From Candidatus Saccharimonadota bacterium (GTDB lineage: Bacteria > Patescibacteriota > Saccharimonadia > Saccharimonadales > Saccharimonadaceae): a stretch of 53,362 bases of DNA. The notes beneath the pieces are model-generated. The model was given only the letters and a program-made list of their open reading frames with translations, made no database searches and was not told the origin of the DNA. Shown here piece by piece: positions 1 to 8,500 of the stretch. Positions within the stretch are counted from its first letter, which is position 1; each line of letters opens with the position of its first letter. The translations under genes were made by a program, and so were the position numbers. The stretch covers positions 1-53,362 of the forward strand of contig JAFYLZ010000003.1 of assembly GCA_017556795.1 (NCBI GenBank), given 5' to 3'.

Positions 1-277
1 ATATCCGGCATGATCGTTAGGAATTTTGAGGAGATCTGCCCCTAGTACGAGAGGACCAGGGTGGACGAACCTCTAGTGTACGGATTGTGGTCACCTACTG
101 CATTGTCCGGTAGCTATGTTCGGAAGAGATAAGCGCTGAAAGCATATTAAGCGCGAAGCCCACTCCAAGATAAGAATTCCCTAGGAGACTCCAGAAAGAA
201 GATCTGGTTGATAGGCGCAAGGTGGACGCATGGTAACATGTGGAGCCGAAGCGTACTAATAGGTCCATCGCCTTTTT
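1..277 (+). rRNA. 23S ribosomal RNA, 3' end (partial)
   Basis: The window opens inside the last part of a 23S rRNA gene. The sarcin-ricin loop core AGTACGAGAGGACC is visible at about 41-54, and the usual domain VI end GTACTAATAGGTCCATCG lies near 254-271. The 5' portion and any upstream 16S gene lie outside the window. The 3' boundary is estimated from similarity to other bacterial 23S ends, accurate to about 10 nt. A 5S gene follows about 105 nt downstream, the standard order. Confidence 0.97.
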
Positions 278-299
278 ATGTCTTGAACATAGCTAGCAA

Positions 300-368
300 C
301 CGACATTTGATGTCGGCGACGTCTTAAAAATCTAACACCTTATGGACATCAATCGTAACAAAGACGTC
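300..368 (+). other. 23S-5S spacer with processing stems
   Basis: The spacer holds a tight hairpin, CCGACAT-TTG-ATGTCGG (300-316). It also has an inverted pair, GACGTCTT (318-325) with AAGACGTC (361-368), which would close a helix just before the 5S gene. Such spacer stems normally mark RNase III or maturation sites. The base pairing is seen directly; the processing role is inferred. Confidence 0.6.
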
Positions 369-380
369 TCTTTGTTATAA

Positions 381-489
381 ATTGGTGCCCATAGCGCTGG
401 GGTAATACCTGTTCCCATTCCGAACACAGAAGTCAAGCCCAGTCGCGCCGATTATACTGCATCAGCGGGAAACTAGGAAGGTGCCAAAT
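381..489 (+). rRNA. rrf: 5S ribosomal RNA
   Basis: The 5S gene is recognised from the conserved loop segment CCCATTCCGAACACAGAAGT (about 414-433), the flanking helix GGGGTAATACCTG, and the terminal complementarity between ATTGG at the start and CCAAAT at the end. At about 109 nt it is slightly shorter than the usual 115-120 nt. It is the last gene of the rRNA operon and is followed directly by a terminator. Confidence 0.93.
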
Positions 490-499
490 TATGGAGAAA

Positions 500-526
500 C
501 CACCCGAAAGGGTGGCTTTTTCTTTG
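500..526 (+). terminator. Rho-independent terminator of the rRNA operon
   Basis: A perfect 6-bp GC stem, CCACCC-GAAA-GGGTGG (500-515), has a GNRA-type loop and is followed by a T-rich tract, the textbook form of an intrinsic terminator. It sits 11 nt after the 5S gene. Confidence 0.93.
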
Positions 527-551
527 GCTTTTCCCAAAAAGAGAAGGCTGC

Positions 552-713
552 GAAGAGTAATTTTGAATCATCTTAACATTTAAAATTACCCAGATACAAA
601 AATACAACAGTTACGGATTCGAGGCAAAACTGCAATTTTGCCGAGAATCCGCCTAATCTGTTGTATTTTTTATCGTGGCGTAATTTTAAGTTAAGAGATT
701 AAAATTACTCTTC
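552..713. repeat. 162-nt near-perfect inverted repeat (quasipalindrome)
   Basis: Two arms of about 78 nt meet around position 632. Outermost is GAAGAGTAATTTT (552-564) against AAAATTACTCTTC (701-713). Then come TCTTAAC with GTTAAGA, TTAAAATTAC with GTAATTTTAA, AAAAATACAACAG with CTGTTGTATTTTT, CGGATTC with GAATCCG, and GGCAAAA (623-629) with TTTTGCC (636-642) around a 6-nt loop. Short internal loops break the helices. The right end contains the last codons and stop of nusA (705-707), so the left end is an inverted copy of the nusA tail. It may act as a bidirectional terminator between rRNA and nusA, or be a scar of template switching or a small mobile repeat. Confidence 0.85.
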
Positions 714-1811
714 TTCGGCTTCTTCGATTGCTGAAAGCAGCGAATCTTCTACGTTCTGCTTTTTCTTCTTTGGAGCAGCTTTAGAGAGTTCGATATCGAT
801 ATCATAGCCAGTGAGCTTAGAAGCGAGGCGGACGTTTTGGCCTTGCTTGCCGATGGCGATTGATTGTTGGTCGTCAGAGACAGAAACTTTGGCTTTCTTG
901 CCATCGATATCAACTTTGATGATTTCAGCTGGTGACAAAGCTTCGCGGATGTATTCAGAAGCGTTGTCGCTCCAGTTAACGATATCGATTTTTTCGCGTT
1001 CGCCAATTTCGTTCATCACGGCTTGGACGCGGACACCACGGCCACCAACGAAGGTACCGACTGGGTCAACACCAGGGACGGATGAAGCCACGGCAATCTT
1101 GGTACGACGACCAGCTTCGCGGGCGATAGCTTTGATTTCGACGGTACCATTTTCGATTTCTGGAACTTCCTGGCGGAAGAGATATTCGATAAATTCACCG
1201 CAACCACGAGAGAGAATCAGTTGTGCGCCGCGATCATCGCGTTCGATGCCTTTGATATAAACGCGGATACGGGAACCGACGGTGTAATATTCGCCTTCGA
1301 TTTGTTCGCTTCTTGGCATGATGCCGTTGGCACGACCAAGGTCGATGCGGACGAGTTTTTGCTCGACGCGAGCGACAGTACCGTTTACGACAGTGCCAAC
1401 CTTATCTTCGAACATGGTAAGCACAGCTTCGCGCTCAGCTTCGCGGAGTCTTTGCACGACAACCTGTTTAGCGGTCATGGCAGCAACGCGGCCAAAGCTT
1501 TTAACAGCAAATTTTTCTTCGACGATATCGCCGAGTTTTTTGCCTTTGCCAGCTTCCTTCAAAGGAATTTCGGTGGCTAGATTATAAGCAACATCGTCTT
1601 CGATCACTTCGCGCATCACGAAAACTTCAGCTTCGCCAGTCTTGGTATTAAGAGAAGCGCGCACGTTCATGTCGCGGTCGCCATTGTCTCTGCGCCAAGC
1701 GGCGGCAATAGCTTGCTCGATGACATCGAGAACGGTCTCTTTTGGTAGGTTTTTCTCTTCGGCAATCACATCTACGAGCGCTGCCATCTGTTTGAGATCG
1801 AGATCTTCCAT
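705..1811 (-). CDS. nusA: Transcription termination/antitermination factor NusA
   Basis: NusA binds RNA polymerase and nascent RNA and controls pausing, termination and rRNA antitermination. The 368-aa product shows the N-terminal polymerase-binding domain (about 1-135), an S1 domain (about 140-205, with GTVVNGTVARV), a first KH domain (VDPVGTFVGGRGVRVQ) and a second KH domain with the GKQGQN loop, then an acidic tail. There are no extra C-terminal acidic repeats. The start at 1811 is chosen over an in-frame ATG at 1859 because AGAAAGGATAAT precedes it and NusA homology begins there. A -10-like TATTAT on the minus strand (1872-1867) gives a leader of about 50 nt. The gene runs toward the rRNA operon and diverges from clpC. 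Confidence 0.95.
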   Translation of the reverse strand: MEDLDLKQMAALVDVIAEEKNLPKETVLDVIEQAIAAAWRRDNGDRDMNVRASLNTKTGEAEVFVMREVIEDDVAYNLATEIPLKEAGKGKKLGDIVEEKFAVKSFGRVAAMTAKQVVVQRLREAEREAVLTMFEDKVGTVVNGTVARVEQKLVRIDLGRANGIMPRSEQIEGEYYTVGSRIRVYIKGIERDDRGAQLILSRGCGEFIEYLFRQEVPEIENGTVEIKAIAREAGRRTKIAVASSVPGVDPVGTFVGGRGVRVQAVMNEIGEREKIDIVNWSDNASEYIREALSPAEIIKVDIDGKKAKVSVSDDQQSIAIGKQGQNVRLASKLTGYDIDIELSKAAPKKKKQNVEDSLLSAIEEAEEE

Positions 1812-1913
1812 ATTATCCTTTCTTAAATTAAAAATACCGTCCCTCTTCAGGCCGGTCAAATTCTGTATAATATTATGTTATCACAGATACGAAACTTTGG
1901 CAAGAGGGTATTT

Positions 1914-1940
1914 TTAGCACTCTTGCATTTAGAGTGCTAA
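1914..1940 (+). promoter_or_regulatory. CIRCE operator (perfect) of the clpC operon
   Basis: TTAGCACTC (1914-1922), a 9-nt spacer and GAGTGCTAA (1932-1940) match the CIRCE consensus in all 18 arm positions. CIRCE is the operator of the heat-shock repressor HrcA, which is encoded in this window at 40819. The operator lies just upstream of the -10 box TATACT (1946-1951), over the expected -35 region, so bound HrcA should block polymerase. Confidence 0.96.
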
Positions 1941-1945
1941 TTTGC

Positions 1946-1951
1946 TATACT
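1946..1951 (+). promoter_or_regulatory. -10 box of the clpC operon
   Basis: TATACT, preceded by TTTGC, lies only 6 nt before the ATG at 1958. The predicted transcription start falls at or next to the start codon, so the mRNA is probably leaderless. No Shine-Dalgarno sequence is present. Confidence 0.75.
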
Positions 1952-1957
1952 GAAGAT

Positions 1958-4435
1958 ATGCAAGAAGAATTTAGTGAGATCATGAATCGTCTTTCCGAAA
2001 ATGCACGTTTTGCTTTGCAAAAGGGAGATTTTTACAGTAAAAGATATAACAAAGGCTTCATGGGGACAGAACATCTCTTGATGGGCATCCTCAGCATCGA
2101 CACTTCTACCGGCGCGAAAATGATTCGCGAACAGGGTGCCACGCTCGAAGAGGTTGAAAAAACCATCAACAAGCCAGCCGTTGATGTGCCGGGTTCCGAC
2201 ATGGCAATGATGTCACTATCCGAAGCTATCATTCTCACTCTGCGCATGGCGCGCAACTTCACCAAAGAGCAAGGGCTCTCTGTTATTGGCACTGAACACA
2301 TTCTTTATGCCTTGCTTTCTCAGCCAAACTCCCGCGCCGCACTAATTCTTGAAGGTCTTAATGTTGATATTGATAAAGTTTTAGACGACATCGAAAAACT
2401 CGTCGAAAAGCAAACCGCCGACGAAAAAGTTAAAAAAGAAAAAGCCAAATATTTGCGCAAAGCCCCACTTAAATTCCTCGGCCGCTACGGCAAGGACCTC
2501 ACCGAAGAGGCGCGCGCTGGCAAACTCGACACCGTAATTGGCCGCGAAAACGAAATCGAGCGCGTCGTTACCGTGCTTTCTCGCCGCACCAAATCAAACC
2601 CAGTTTTGATCGGTGAAGCCGGCGTGGGCAAAACCGCCATTGTCGAAGGCCTCGCCACCAAGATTGTCAAAAACGAAGTACCAGGCTCACTAATCGGCAA
2701 ACATATTTATCAAGTAGACCTCAGCTCCGTCGTCGCCGGCACCAAGTTCCGCGGCGAATTCGAGGAGCGCATCAAAGGCATCATCGACGAAGCCACTGGC
2801 GACGATTCGATCGTTCTATTTATTGATGAAATTCATTTGCTTTGCGGCGCCGGTTCATCCGAAGGCTCGATGGACGCAGCCAACATTTTGAAACCGGCCC
2901 TCGCTCGTAACACAATTAATTTAATCGGCGCGACCACGCTCGACGAATATCGCAAAACCATCGAAAAAGACAAAGCCCTCTCACGCCGCTTCCAGACCGT
3001 GATGGTCGAGGAGCCAAGCGCCGCTGTGACTTTGCGCATCTTGAAGGGAATTAAAGGCCACTACGAAAAACATCACGGCGTGGTAATTCCAGATAAAATT
3101 CTCGAGACCGCCATCGCAATGTCTGGCCGCTACATTAACGACCGCTTTATGCCGGACAAAGTTATCGACGTGATCGACGAGGCTTCCGCCATCGCCAAAG
3201 TTGCCGCAGACAAAAAAGGTGGCAGCAAATATAAGAAACTCAAAATTGAAAAATCTACCTTGGATGACAAAATTGCCGAGGCCGCCGAAGCCGAAGACTA
3301 CGAGAAAGCTGCTAACCTCAAGACCGAAGCAATTAAATTGGAGCAGGAAATCAAAAAACTCGAAAAAGCCGGCGCCAAAAAAGACGAAACACCAACCCTT
3401 ACCGAAGAAAATTTGGCGACCGCCATTTCTCTTAAAACCGGCATTCCAGTTTCCAAAGTCCACGGTTCCGAAATGAAACTTTTAAACTCGCTCGAAGCTC
3501 ATCTTAAAGAATCCATCATTGGCCAAGACGAAGCCGTATCTGCCGTTTCGAAAGCGATTCGCCGCGGCCGCTCTGGCGTAGCCGATCCAAAACGCCCAAT
3601 TGGCTCGTTTATCTTTATGGGTCCAACCGGCGTTGGTAAAACCGAGCTTGCCAAAGTTATCGCACGCGAAGTTTTTGGCGGCGAAAATGCATTGATCAAA
3701 ATTGATATGTCCGAATTCGGCGAGAAGCACAACGTTTCACGCCTCGTCGGTGCGCCGGCCGGTTACGTCGGTTATGACGATGGCGGCAAACTCACCGAAG
3801 CCGTCCGCCGCAAGCCATATTCCGTGGTGCTCTTTGACGAAATCGAAAAAGCCCATCCAGACGTATTCAACATGTTGCTCCAAATTTTGGAAGATGGCGT
3901 TTTGACCGACGCGCAGGGCAACAAAATTAAATTCAACAACACGATCGTGATCCTTACTTCCAACCTCGGCTCGGCCGACATGTACCGCGAATCCGAGCTT
4001 GGCTTTACCGCCAAAACCGCCAAAGACAAAAAAGCTTTGGCCGAAGAATACGAAGAAAACAAAGAATATGCGATGAAAGCTTTGAAAAAGGCCATGCGCC
4101 CAGAACTCATCAACCGCCTCGACGAGATTCTAGTTTTCCACGCCCTCACAAAACAAGATGTGGAAAAGATTTTTGACAATCTTATCTCTGATCTTGGCCG
4201 TCGTTTGGCAGACAAGGGCATCGGCGTTTCGGTTACCAAAGCTGCCAAAGAGCATCTCATCAAAAAGGGCTACGATCCAAAGAATGGCGCCAGACCACTC
4301 CGCCGCGTGATTGATGACGAGGTTGGCTCGCTGCTTTCCGAAGCAATCATTAATGAAAAAATTAAGAAGGGCGAAATTGCTGCCATTGATTTTGCCAACA
4401 ACAAACTTAAAATGAAGGTAGAACATGAAAAGTAA
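1958..4435 (+). CDS. clpC: ATP-dependent Clp protease ATPase subunit ClpC
   Basis: This AAA+ unfoldase feeds proteins to ClpP and disaggregates damaged proteins. The 825-aa product has the N-terminal Clp repeat domain (about 1-150), a first AAA+ module with Walker A GEAGVGKT (219-226) and Walker B VLFIDEIH, a UVR-like coiled segment (about 433-467, [13 protein letters not shown]) and a second AAA+ module with GPTGVGKT (555-562). The short UVR-like middle region, rather than a long ClpB coiled coil, argues for ClpC. The start at 1958 follows from the -10 box spacing and the Clp_N homology; an upstream ATG at 1934 lies inside CIRCE. It overlaps the next gene by 11 nt and is regulated by HrcA through the perfect CIRCE. 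Confidence 0.95.
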   Translation: MQEEFSEIMNRLSENARFALQKGDFYSKRYNKGFMGTEHLLMGILSIDTSTGAKMIREQGATLEEVEKTINKPAVDVPGSDMAMMSLSEAIILTLRMARNFTKEQGLSVIGTEHILYALLSQPNSRAALILEGLNVDIDKVLDDIEKLVEKQTADEKVKKEKAKYLRKAPLKFLGRYGKDLTEEARAGKLDTVIGRENEIERVVTVLSRRTKSNPVLIGEAGVGKTAIVEGLATKIVKNEVPGSLIGKHIYQVDLSSVVAGTKFRGEFEERIKGIIDEATGDDSIVLFIDEIHLLCGAGSSEGSMDAANILKPALARNTINLIGATTLDEYRKTIEKDKALSRRFQTVMVEEPSAAVTLRILKGIKGHYEKHHGVVIPDKILETAIAMSGRYINDRFMPDKVIDVIDEASAIAKVAADKKGGSKYKKLKIEKSTLDDKIAEAAEAEDYEKAANLKTEAIKLEQEIKKLEKAGAKKDETPTLTEENLATAISLKTGIPVSKVHGSEMKLLNSLEAHLKESIIGQDEAVSAVSKAIRRGRSGVADPKRPIGSFIFMGPTGVGKTELAKVIAREVFGGENALIKIDMSEFGEKHNVSRLVGAPAGYVGYDDGGKLTEAVRRKPYSVVLFDEIEKAHPDVFNMLLQILEDGVLTDAQGNKIKFNNTIVILTSNLGSADMYRESELGFTAKTAKDKKALAEEYEENKEYAMKALKKAMRPELINRLDEILVFHALTKQDVEKIFDNLISDLGRRLADKGIGVSVTKAAKEHLIKKGYDPKNGARPLRRVIDDEVGSLLSEAIINEKIKKGEIAAIDFANNKLKMKVEHEK

Positions 4436-5402
4436 GACCAAAGCCACAGCTAAATTCGTGATTGCGGGAACCATGCTAGCCTTGGTTTTTGCCTTTACGA
4501 TTTTTGTCGGCACCAATTATTACATGGTGCACGATTTTATTCGCAGCATGTCGTTTAACCCAACTCCAGAAGTTGCGGCAATCCAGGAAAAACTTGATCT
4601 TACCGAAACCGGCGCAGCATTATTTAAAGCGACCAACCCATCGATCGACGAAGCCCAAGATTTCAACAGTCATTGCCAAAGCTACGACCAATCCGTGACA
4701 ATTCTCGGCTGCTACACTAATGGTGACATCCACGTCTACGATGTAAAAGCCGCCGATTTGGACGGCATCGTCGAAGCGACCGTCGCACACGAAATGTTGC
4801 ACGCCGCCTGGGCGCGTCTTTCAAACGAAGAACAAAGCAGCATCGCAGAGGATCTCGAAACGGTTTTTAACGCCAACCGCGACAAGCTCGCCATCGTTGC
4901 CGACTACGCTGCCGACTCTAAATCCGATGAACTTTTCGCTCGCATCGGCACCGAAATCGCTGACGTCCCAGAGAGGCTCGAATCGGTCTACGCTCGCTAT
5001 TTCAAAAACCGCAAAGCTATCGTGACTTTGTACGACCGCTACCACGCCGTTTTCGACATCCTATCATCCGAAATCGAAGAATTGTCGTCCGAAATTGAGT
5101 CGCTCAGAAGCCAAATCGACGCCGACATCGCCGATTACAAACAACGCGCCGCCGATTTTGCTAGCGACGTCGAATCATTTAATGATTGTGCAGATACGGC
5201 CGGCTGTTTCTCGCAATACGAATTTAACAGTCGCCGCGAGGCCTTAATCGACGAACAGGACGCGCTCAACGCCGAGTACGATTCAATCATCAGCGCCGTC
5301 GAGACCTGCAACGCTAAAATCGAGCAGTACAATAACAATATTTTGCGCACTAACGAATATAGTGAAATAATTAATTCTAATATCGAAAGGGTAGAACAAT
5401 GA
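4425..5402 (+). CDS. Membrane-anchored HExxH metalloprotease-like protein
   Basis: I do not recognise a named family. The 325-aa product has one N-terminal membrane helix (about 9-31) and a presumably extracytoplasmic domain. That domain carries a zinc-protease signature, HEMLH (122-126), preceded by the hydrophobic run VEATVA. A glutamate about 45-50 residues later (in [12 protein letters not shown]) could be the third ligand of a gluzincin. Cys84 and Cys96 could form a disulfide. Residues about 210-320 are predicted long coiled coil with a second Cys pair. The gene starts inside the clpC stop region and overlaps clpP by 4 nt (ATGA), so it is translationally coupled to both and shares the CIRCE promoter. 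Peptidase activity is inferred from the motif only. Confidence 0.8.
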   Translation: MKSKTKATAKFVIAGTMLALVFAFTIFVGTNYYMVHDFIRSMSFNPTPEVAAIQEKLDLTETGAALFKATNPSIDEAQDFNSHCQSYDQSVTILGCYTNGDIHVYDVKAADLDGIVEATVAHEMLHAAWARLSNEEQSSIAEDLETVFNANRDKLAIVADYAADSKSDELFARIGTEIADVPERLESVYARYFKNRKAIVTLYDRYHAVFDILSSEIEELSSEIESLRSQIDADIADYKQRAADFASDVESFNDCADTAGCFSQYEFNSRREALIDEQDALNAEYDSIISAVETCNAKIEQYNNNILRTNEYSEIINSNIERVEQ

Positions 5403-5980
5403 AAAACACCTTAGTCCCAACCATCATCGAAGAAACCAACCGCGGCGAACGCGCCTACGATATTTATTCGCGCCTTTTAAATGACCGCATCATTTTCCTC
5501 GGTGAAGACGTTAATCCGCACACCGCCAACTTGGTTGTCGCGCAGCTTTTGTATCTTGCGCACGAAGATTCCAAGAAACCAATCAAACTTTATATTAATT
5601 CTCCTGGCGGCACCGTTTATGACGGCCTCGCCATTATCGACACGATGAACTACATCGAGCCAGACGTCGAAACCATCGGTATCGGCCTCCAGGCTTCGAT
5701 GGGCGCGATGTTGCTATCTAGTGGCGCCAAAGGCAAACGCTACTGCCTCGAAAACGCCCGCATCATGATTCATCAACCATCTTCTGGCACCGAAGGTAAA
5801 ATTACCGACCAGGAAATTACTTTAAAAGAAGGCATCTTCCTCAAAAAACGCCTCGCCGAAATTTTTGCCAAAAACACCGGCAAAAAACTCGAGCAAGTCG
5901 AAAAAGATATGGACCGTGATCACTGGATGTCTGCCGAAGAAGCTAAAGAATACGGCATTATCGATAAAATTATTAAATAA
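5399..5980 (+). CDS. clpP: ATP-dependent Clp protease proteolytic subunit ClpP
   Basis: This is the serine peptidase chamber that works with ClpC. The 193-aa length is typical. The catalytic Ser100 is in GLQASMGAM, His125 in MIHQPSSG, and the Asp is in [12 protein letters not shown] (about 174). The oligomer handle region [18 protein letters not shown] is intact. It starts at the ATGA overlap with the metalloprotease gene, in one HrcA-controlled operon. truB follows after 1 nt. Confidence 0.97.
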   Translation: MKNTLVPTIIEETNRGERAYDIYSRLLNDRIIFLGEDVNPHTANLVVAQLLYLAHEDSKKPIKLYINSPGGTVYDGLAIIDTMNYIEPDVETIGIGLQASMGAMLLSSGAKGKRYCLENARIMIHQPSSGTEGKITDQEITLKEGIFLKKRLAEIFAKNTGKKLEQVEKDMDRDHWMSAEEAKEYGIIDKIIK

Positions 5981-5981
5981 T

Positions 5982-6635
5982 ATGTCCCCAGAAATTTTAC
6001 TCATCGATAAACCAGACAACGTGTCATCATTCGGCGTGGTAGCCAGAGTGCGCCGCGTTTTGACTGAGCGCGCCGGCCACAAAGTCAAAGTTGGCCACAC
6101 GGGTACGCTTGATCCGTTTGCGACCGGGCTACTCATTTTACTTACCGGCAAGGGGACCAAGCGCTCGAACGAATTCCTGAAGCTCGACAAAACTTACGAA
6201 GCCACCGTCCATCTTGGCGCCACTTCTACCACTGGCGACCCGGAAGGTGAAATCACCGAAAATGCCGCCCAACCTGTGGACCGTGCACAAGTTGAAGCCA
6301 TTATTCCGCAATTTATCGGCGAGATTGAGCAGCGCGTCCCGCAGTTTTCTGCCGTTAAGATTAACGGCGAACGCGCCTACAAACTTGCGCGCAAAGGCGA
6401 GCAAGTTGAAATGCCGGTTCGCAAAATCAAAATCTACAGCCTCGAAATTCTAGATTACAATTGGCCAGAGCTCAAAATTCGCTGCCATGTTTCCTCTGGC
6501 ACTTACATTCGCACGCTCGGCGAAGATATCGGCAAAGCCCTCGGCACCGGCGCTTATCTTACAGCTTTGCGCCGCACTGAAGTTGGCGATTATAAGATAG
6601 CGGACGCTACCAAACTCGACGATTTTATGTTATAA
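5982..6635 (+). CDS. truB: tRNA pseudouridine(55) synthase TruB
   Basis: TruB makes pseudouridine 55 in the tRNA T loop. The 217-aa product contains the catalytic motif GHTGTLDPFATGLL with nucleophile Asp44, the KINGERAYKLAR segment and the SSGTYIRTLGEDIG motif. It is about 100 residues shorter than E. coli TruB, mainly because it lacks the C-terminal RNA-binding extension. The ATG at 5982 is 1 nt after the clpP stop, and homology begins at ILLIDKP, so longer upstream starts are rejected. It is probably the last gene of the clp operon. Confidence 0.94.
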   Translation: MSPEILLIDKPDNVSSFGVVARVRRVLTERAGHKVKVGHTGTLDPFATGLLILLTGKGTKRSNEFLKLDKTYEATVHLGATSTTGDPEGEITENAAQPVDRAQVEAIIPQFIGEIEQRVPQFSAVKINGERAYKLARKGEQVEMPVRKIKIYSLEILDYNWPELKIRCHVSSGTYIRTLGEDIGKALGTGAYLTALRRTEVGDYKIADATKLDDFML

Positions 6636-6636
6636 T
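6631..6636 (+). promoter_or_regulatory. -10 box for the 6687 gene
   Basis: TATAAT overlaps the truB stop codon, about 50 nt before the next start. Together with the strong Shine-Dalgarno sequence there, it suggests an own promoter with a leader of about 45 nt. No clear -35 is seen. Confidence 0.5.
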
Positions 6637-6686
6637 ATTCCCAGAAGTTATTGGGACTTTAGATTTTTAAGAAAGGGGGGTCGTCG

Positions 6687-7055
6687 ATGAATTACGATGA
6701 TTGGATGCATTTAGGATGGCTTTTGACGGAAATAGAACGCAGTGGACGTAATTTTGTACTCAAAATCGGCGGCCAAACCATTAGTAACTCAGCGGTTAAA
6801 CTCAAAACCGAATACGGCTGGGCAAAGCATCTCAAAGAAACTTTGTACAAGCACATAAAGAGAGAAGAGCTCGAATCTAAACCGATTGAATTCTCGATTA
6901 TTATGTCCACCGCATCGAAAAAAGTTTATCACCTGAGCTGGCAAAACCGGCGATACATATTCTCCGGCTCTACTAGTCCTCAAACTTTCCGCACTTTCAA
7001 TCGCGAAACCTGCGCGACGATCTACAAACTCATCACGTCAGACTTCGGCGTCTAA
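6687..7055 (+). CDS. Hypothetical protein, 122 aa
   Basis: I do not recognise this protein. It is soluble and mixed in composition, rich in aromatic and basic residues, with no signal peptide or membrane segment. A strong ribosome binding site, AGAAAGGGGGG, sits 6 nt before the ATG, and an intrinsic terminator follows the stop, which supports a real gene. The own promoter and long leader differ from the leaderless style of many core genes here. Confidence 0.75.
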   Translation: MNYDDWMHLGWLLTEIERSGRNFVLKIGGQTISNSAVKLKTEYGWAKHLKETLYKHIKREELESKPIEFSIIMSTASKKVYHLSWQNRRYIFSGSTSPQTFRTFNRETCATIYKLITSDFGV

Positions 7056-7059
7056 ATCT

Positions 7060-7090
7060 GGCCCCTTTTCAGGGGCCGATTTTTATTTAC
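7060..7090. terminator. Intrinsic terminator between convergent genes
   Basis: GGCCCC (7060-7065), loop TTTTCA, then GGGGCC (7072-7077), followed by GATTTTTATTT. It ends the 6687 gene; the facing gene stops at 7087, so the hairpin may also serve that transcript, although the T tract is on the plus side. Confidence 0.85.
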
Positions 7091-8208
7091 CAGCGGCCAC
7101 AGGAAAGACCATAGGTGGCACACTTTTCTTCATTAAGATCATAGCCAGCATTGATAATGCCTTGCCATGTCCACCCCGGTTGTGCCCAACATCCACCACC
7201 GCCGAATTCCGGCCAGGCATCGTAGTTATGCGTGGTTGCATACTGAAATGCTTTATAGTGGGCCGTTTCCGTGTCGTCAATGCCCCCAAAATGTGGCCCA
7301 TTCCCCAATCCAACAGTAATTCCACGTATGGTGTATGATTGGGACATAGTGGTGTCGCCATCCGGACCGCAACCCAAACCATCGAAAAGACCGATATCGA
7401 CGTATGTTTTGCTGTCCACTACTGGCCAAATATCTCCATAATAATTTCCATTTTCATCTTTCTGTATTAGGCAACTGGTTGGCCCGCTTTCGACTTCGCA
7501 GTCGTGGTGTTCGTAGAAAAGGTAAGTAGTTACCTTTATAAGATATTGATCATTCAAATTATAGTCACAATTTTGCAACTCTGAACAAGACTTTTCTTCC
7601 TCGGTTTCGTCCGAAGACTCTGATTCGCTGGACGACTGCGAGGAAGAACCAGATTGCGATTGATCGCCACTTTTCTGTTCATCTTCATTCTCGCTTTCCT
7701 CTTCGGCAGCCGGCGCAGAAGAATTGGTAATAGTAATTTTAAGACCTACAGAAATCGTTTTTTCACCACTCTTAATTTCAAAAGTGATATCATATTGTCC
7801 GTTTTGAATAGCTTGCAAAATCTTTTTGTAAATAACAATAATCACGCTACCGCGCTTCACTTCGTAATCTTCGCCGGCTTTCAAAATTTTGTTGCCGATT
7901 TTCAAATTCGAGATGTTGGAACAATCTTCATTGCATTCCAAATCGGTAAAACGAACAGATAAATCATCATCGGAGCCAGCATCATAAGTTGGCTTAAATT
8001 CGGTGCCGTCCACGTTTGTGACTTGCTGGCTAAAATCAACGCTCGGAGCAGGTTCTTCTTTCGGCGGAGTTTTTAGGCAAAGACAGAGAACAATCGCAAC
8101 GATAATAAATATGACGCCGAATGCTACTATTCCAGCTATAATAAAAGGTTTTTTATTTCTTTTTGGTTTTGGTTGGTCGATTGGTTGTTCGGTTTGTTCT
8201 TCAACCAT
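7087..8208 (-). CDS. Membrane-anchored exported protein with Ser/Glu-rich linker
   Basis: The 373-aa product has a short Pro/Lys-rich cytoplasmic start, one membrane helix (about 24-46, IIAGIVAFGVIFIIVAIVL), and an extracellular domain that is probably beta-rich (about 55-165). A low-complexity Ser/Glu/Gln linker (about 166-206) follows, then a Cys- and Gly-rich C-terminal domain with GNGPHFGGIDD and a GGGGCWAQPGW segment. I cannot name a family. The Cys pairs fit a disulfide-bonded exterior domain. The Shine-Dalgarno GAGGAG sits before the ATG, and TATACT on the minus strand (8246-8241) is a plausible -10. Confidence 0.85.
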   Translation of the reverse strand: MVEEQTEQPIDQPKPKRNKKPFIIAGIVAFGVIFIIVAIVLCLCLKTPPKEEPAPSVDFSQQVTNVDGTEFKPTYDAGSDDDLSVRFTDLECNEDCSNISNLKIGNKILKAGEDYEVKRGSVIIVIYKKILQAIQNGQYDITFEIKSGEKTISVGLKITITNSSAPAAEEESENEDEQKSGDQSQSGSSSQSSSESESSDETEEEKSCSELQNCDYNLNDQYLIKVTTYLFYEHHDCEVESGPTSCLIQKDENGNYYGDIWPVVDSKTYVDIGLFDGLGCGPDGDTTMSQSYTIRGITVGLGNGPHFGGIDDTETAHYKAFQYATTHNYDAWPEFGGGGCWAQPGWTWQGIINAGYDLNEEKCATYGLSCGRW

Positions 8209-8312
8209 AAGGACTCCTCATTAATGGTTATGCTAATTAAAGTATAACAAACACCGCGCTAAAATATCTAAAAAATAAAAAAAAGAGCCTCACGGCATCT
8301 TTTTGTAAAATC

Positions 8313-8387
8313 TGGTGATCTCGGCGGGAGTCGAACCCGCGTTGTCGGGATGAAAACCCGATGTACTAACCGTTATACTACGAGACC
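8313..8387 (-). tRNA. tRNA-Glu (UUC), CCA encoded
   Basis: This is a full cloverleaf on the minus strand. The acceptor GGTCTCG pairs with CGAGATC, the anticodon arm is TCGGG-TTTTCAT-CCCGA with anticodon TTC, and the T arm is CGCGGGTTCGACTCCCGC. The discriminator is A and the genome encodes CCA. A -10-like TAAAAT lies about 20 nt upstream. The gene diverges from pyk. Confidence 0.97.
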
Positions 8388-8486
8388 AGTACACGAGATT
8401 TACTAGATATATTTTACACTACTTCTTAAAAAAGTGCAACCCTAAAGCCGTCGCACAAACCCCCTTAAGTTTATCGCAAAAACTGG

Positions 8487-8492
8487 TATAAT
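8487..8492 (+). promoter_or_regulatory. -10 box of pyk
   Basis: TATAAT, preceded by CTGG, lies 8 nt before the pyk ATG. The transcript is predicted to begin within 1-2 nt of the start codon, and no Shine-Dalgarno sequence is present. Confidence 0.75.
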
Positions 8493-8500
8493 AGGACCAT

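Noticed and set aside
1211-1917. Plus-strand frames across nusA
   Set aside because: They are mirrors of the nusA coding sequence without start signals.
5399-5402. UGA recoded as an amino acid
   Set aside because: UGA acts as a normal stop at the metalloprotease/clpP and tpiA junctions, and tryptophans are encoded by TGG.
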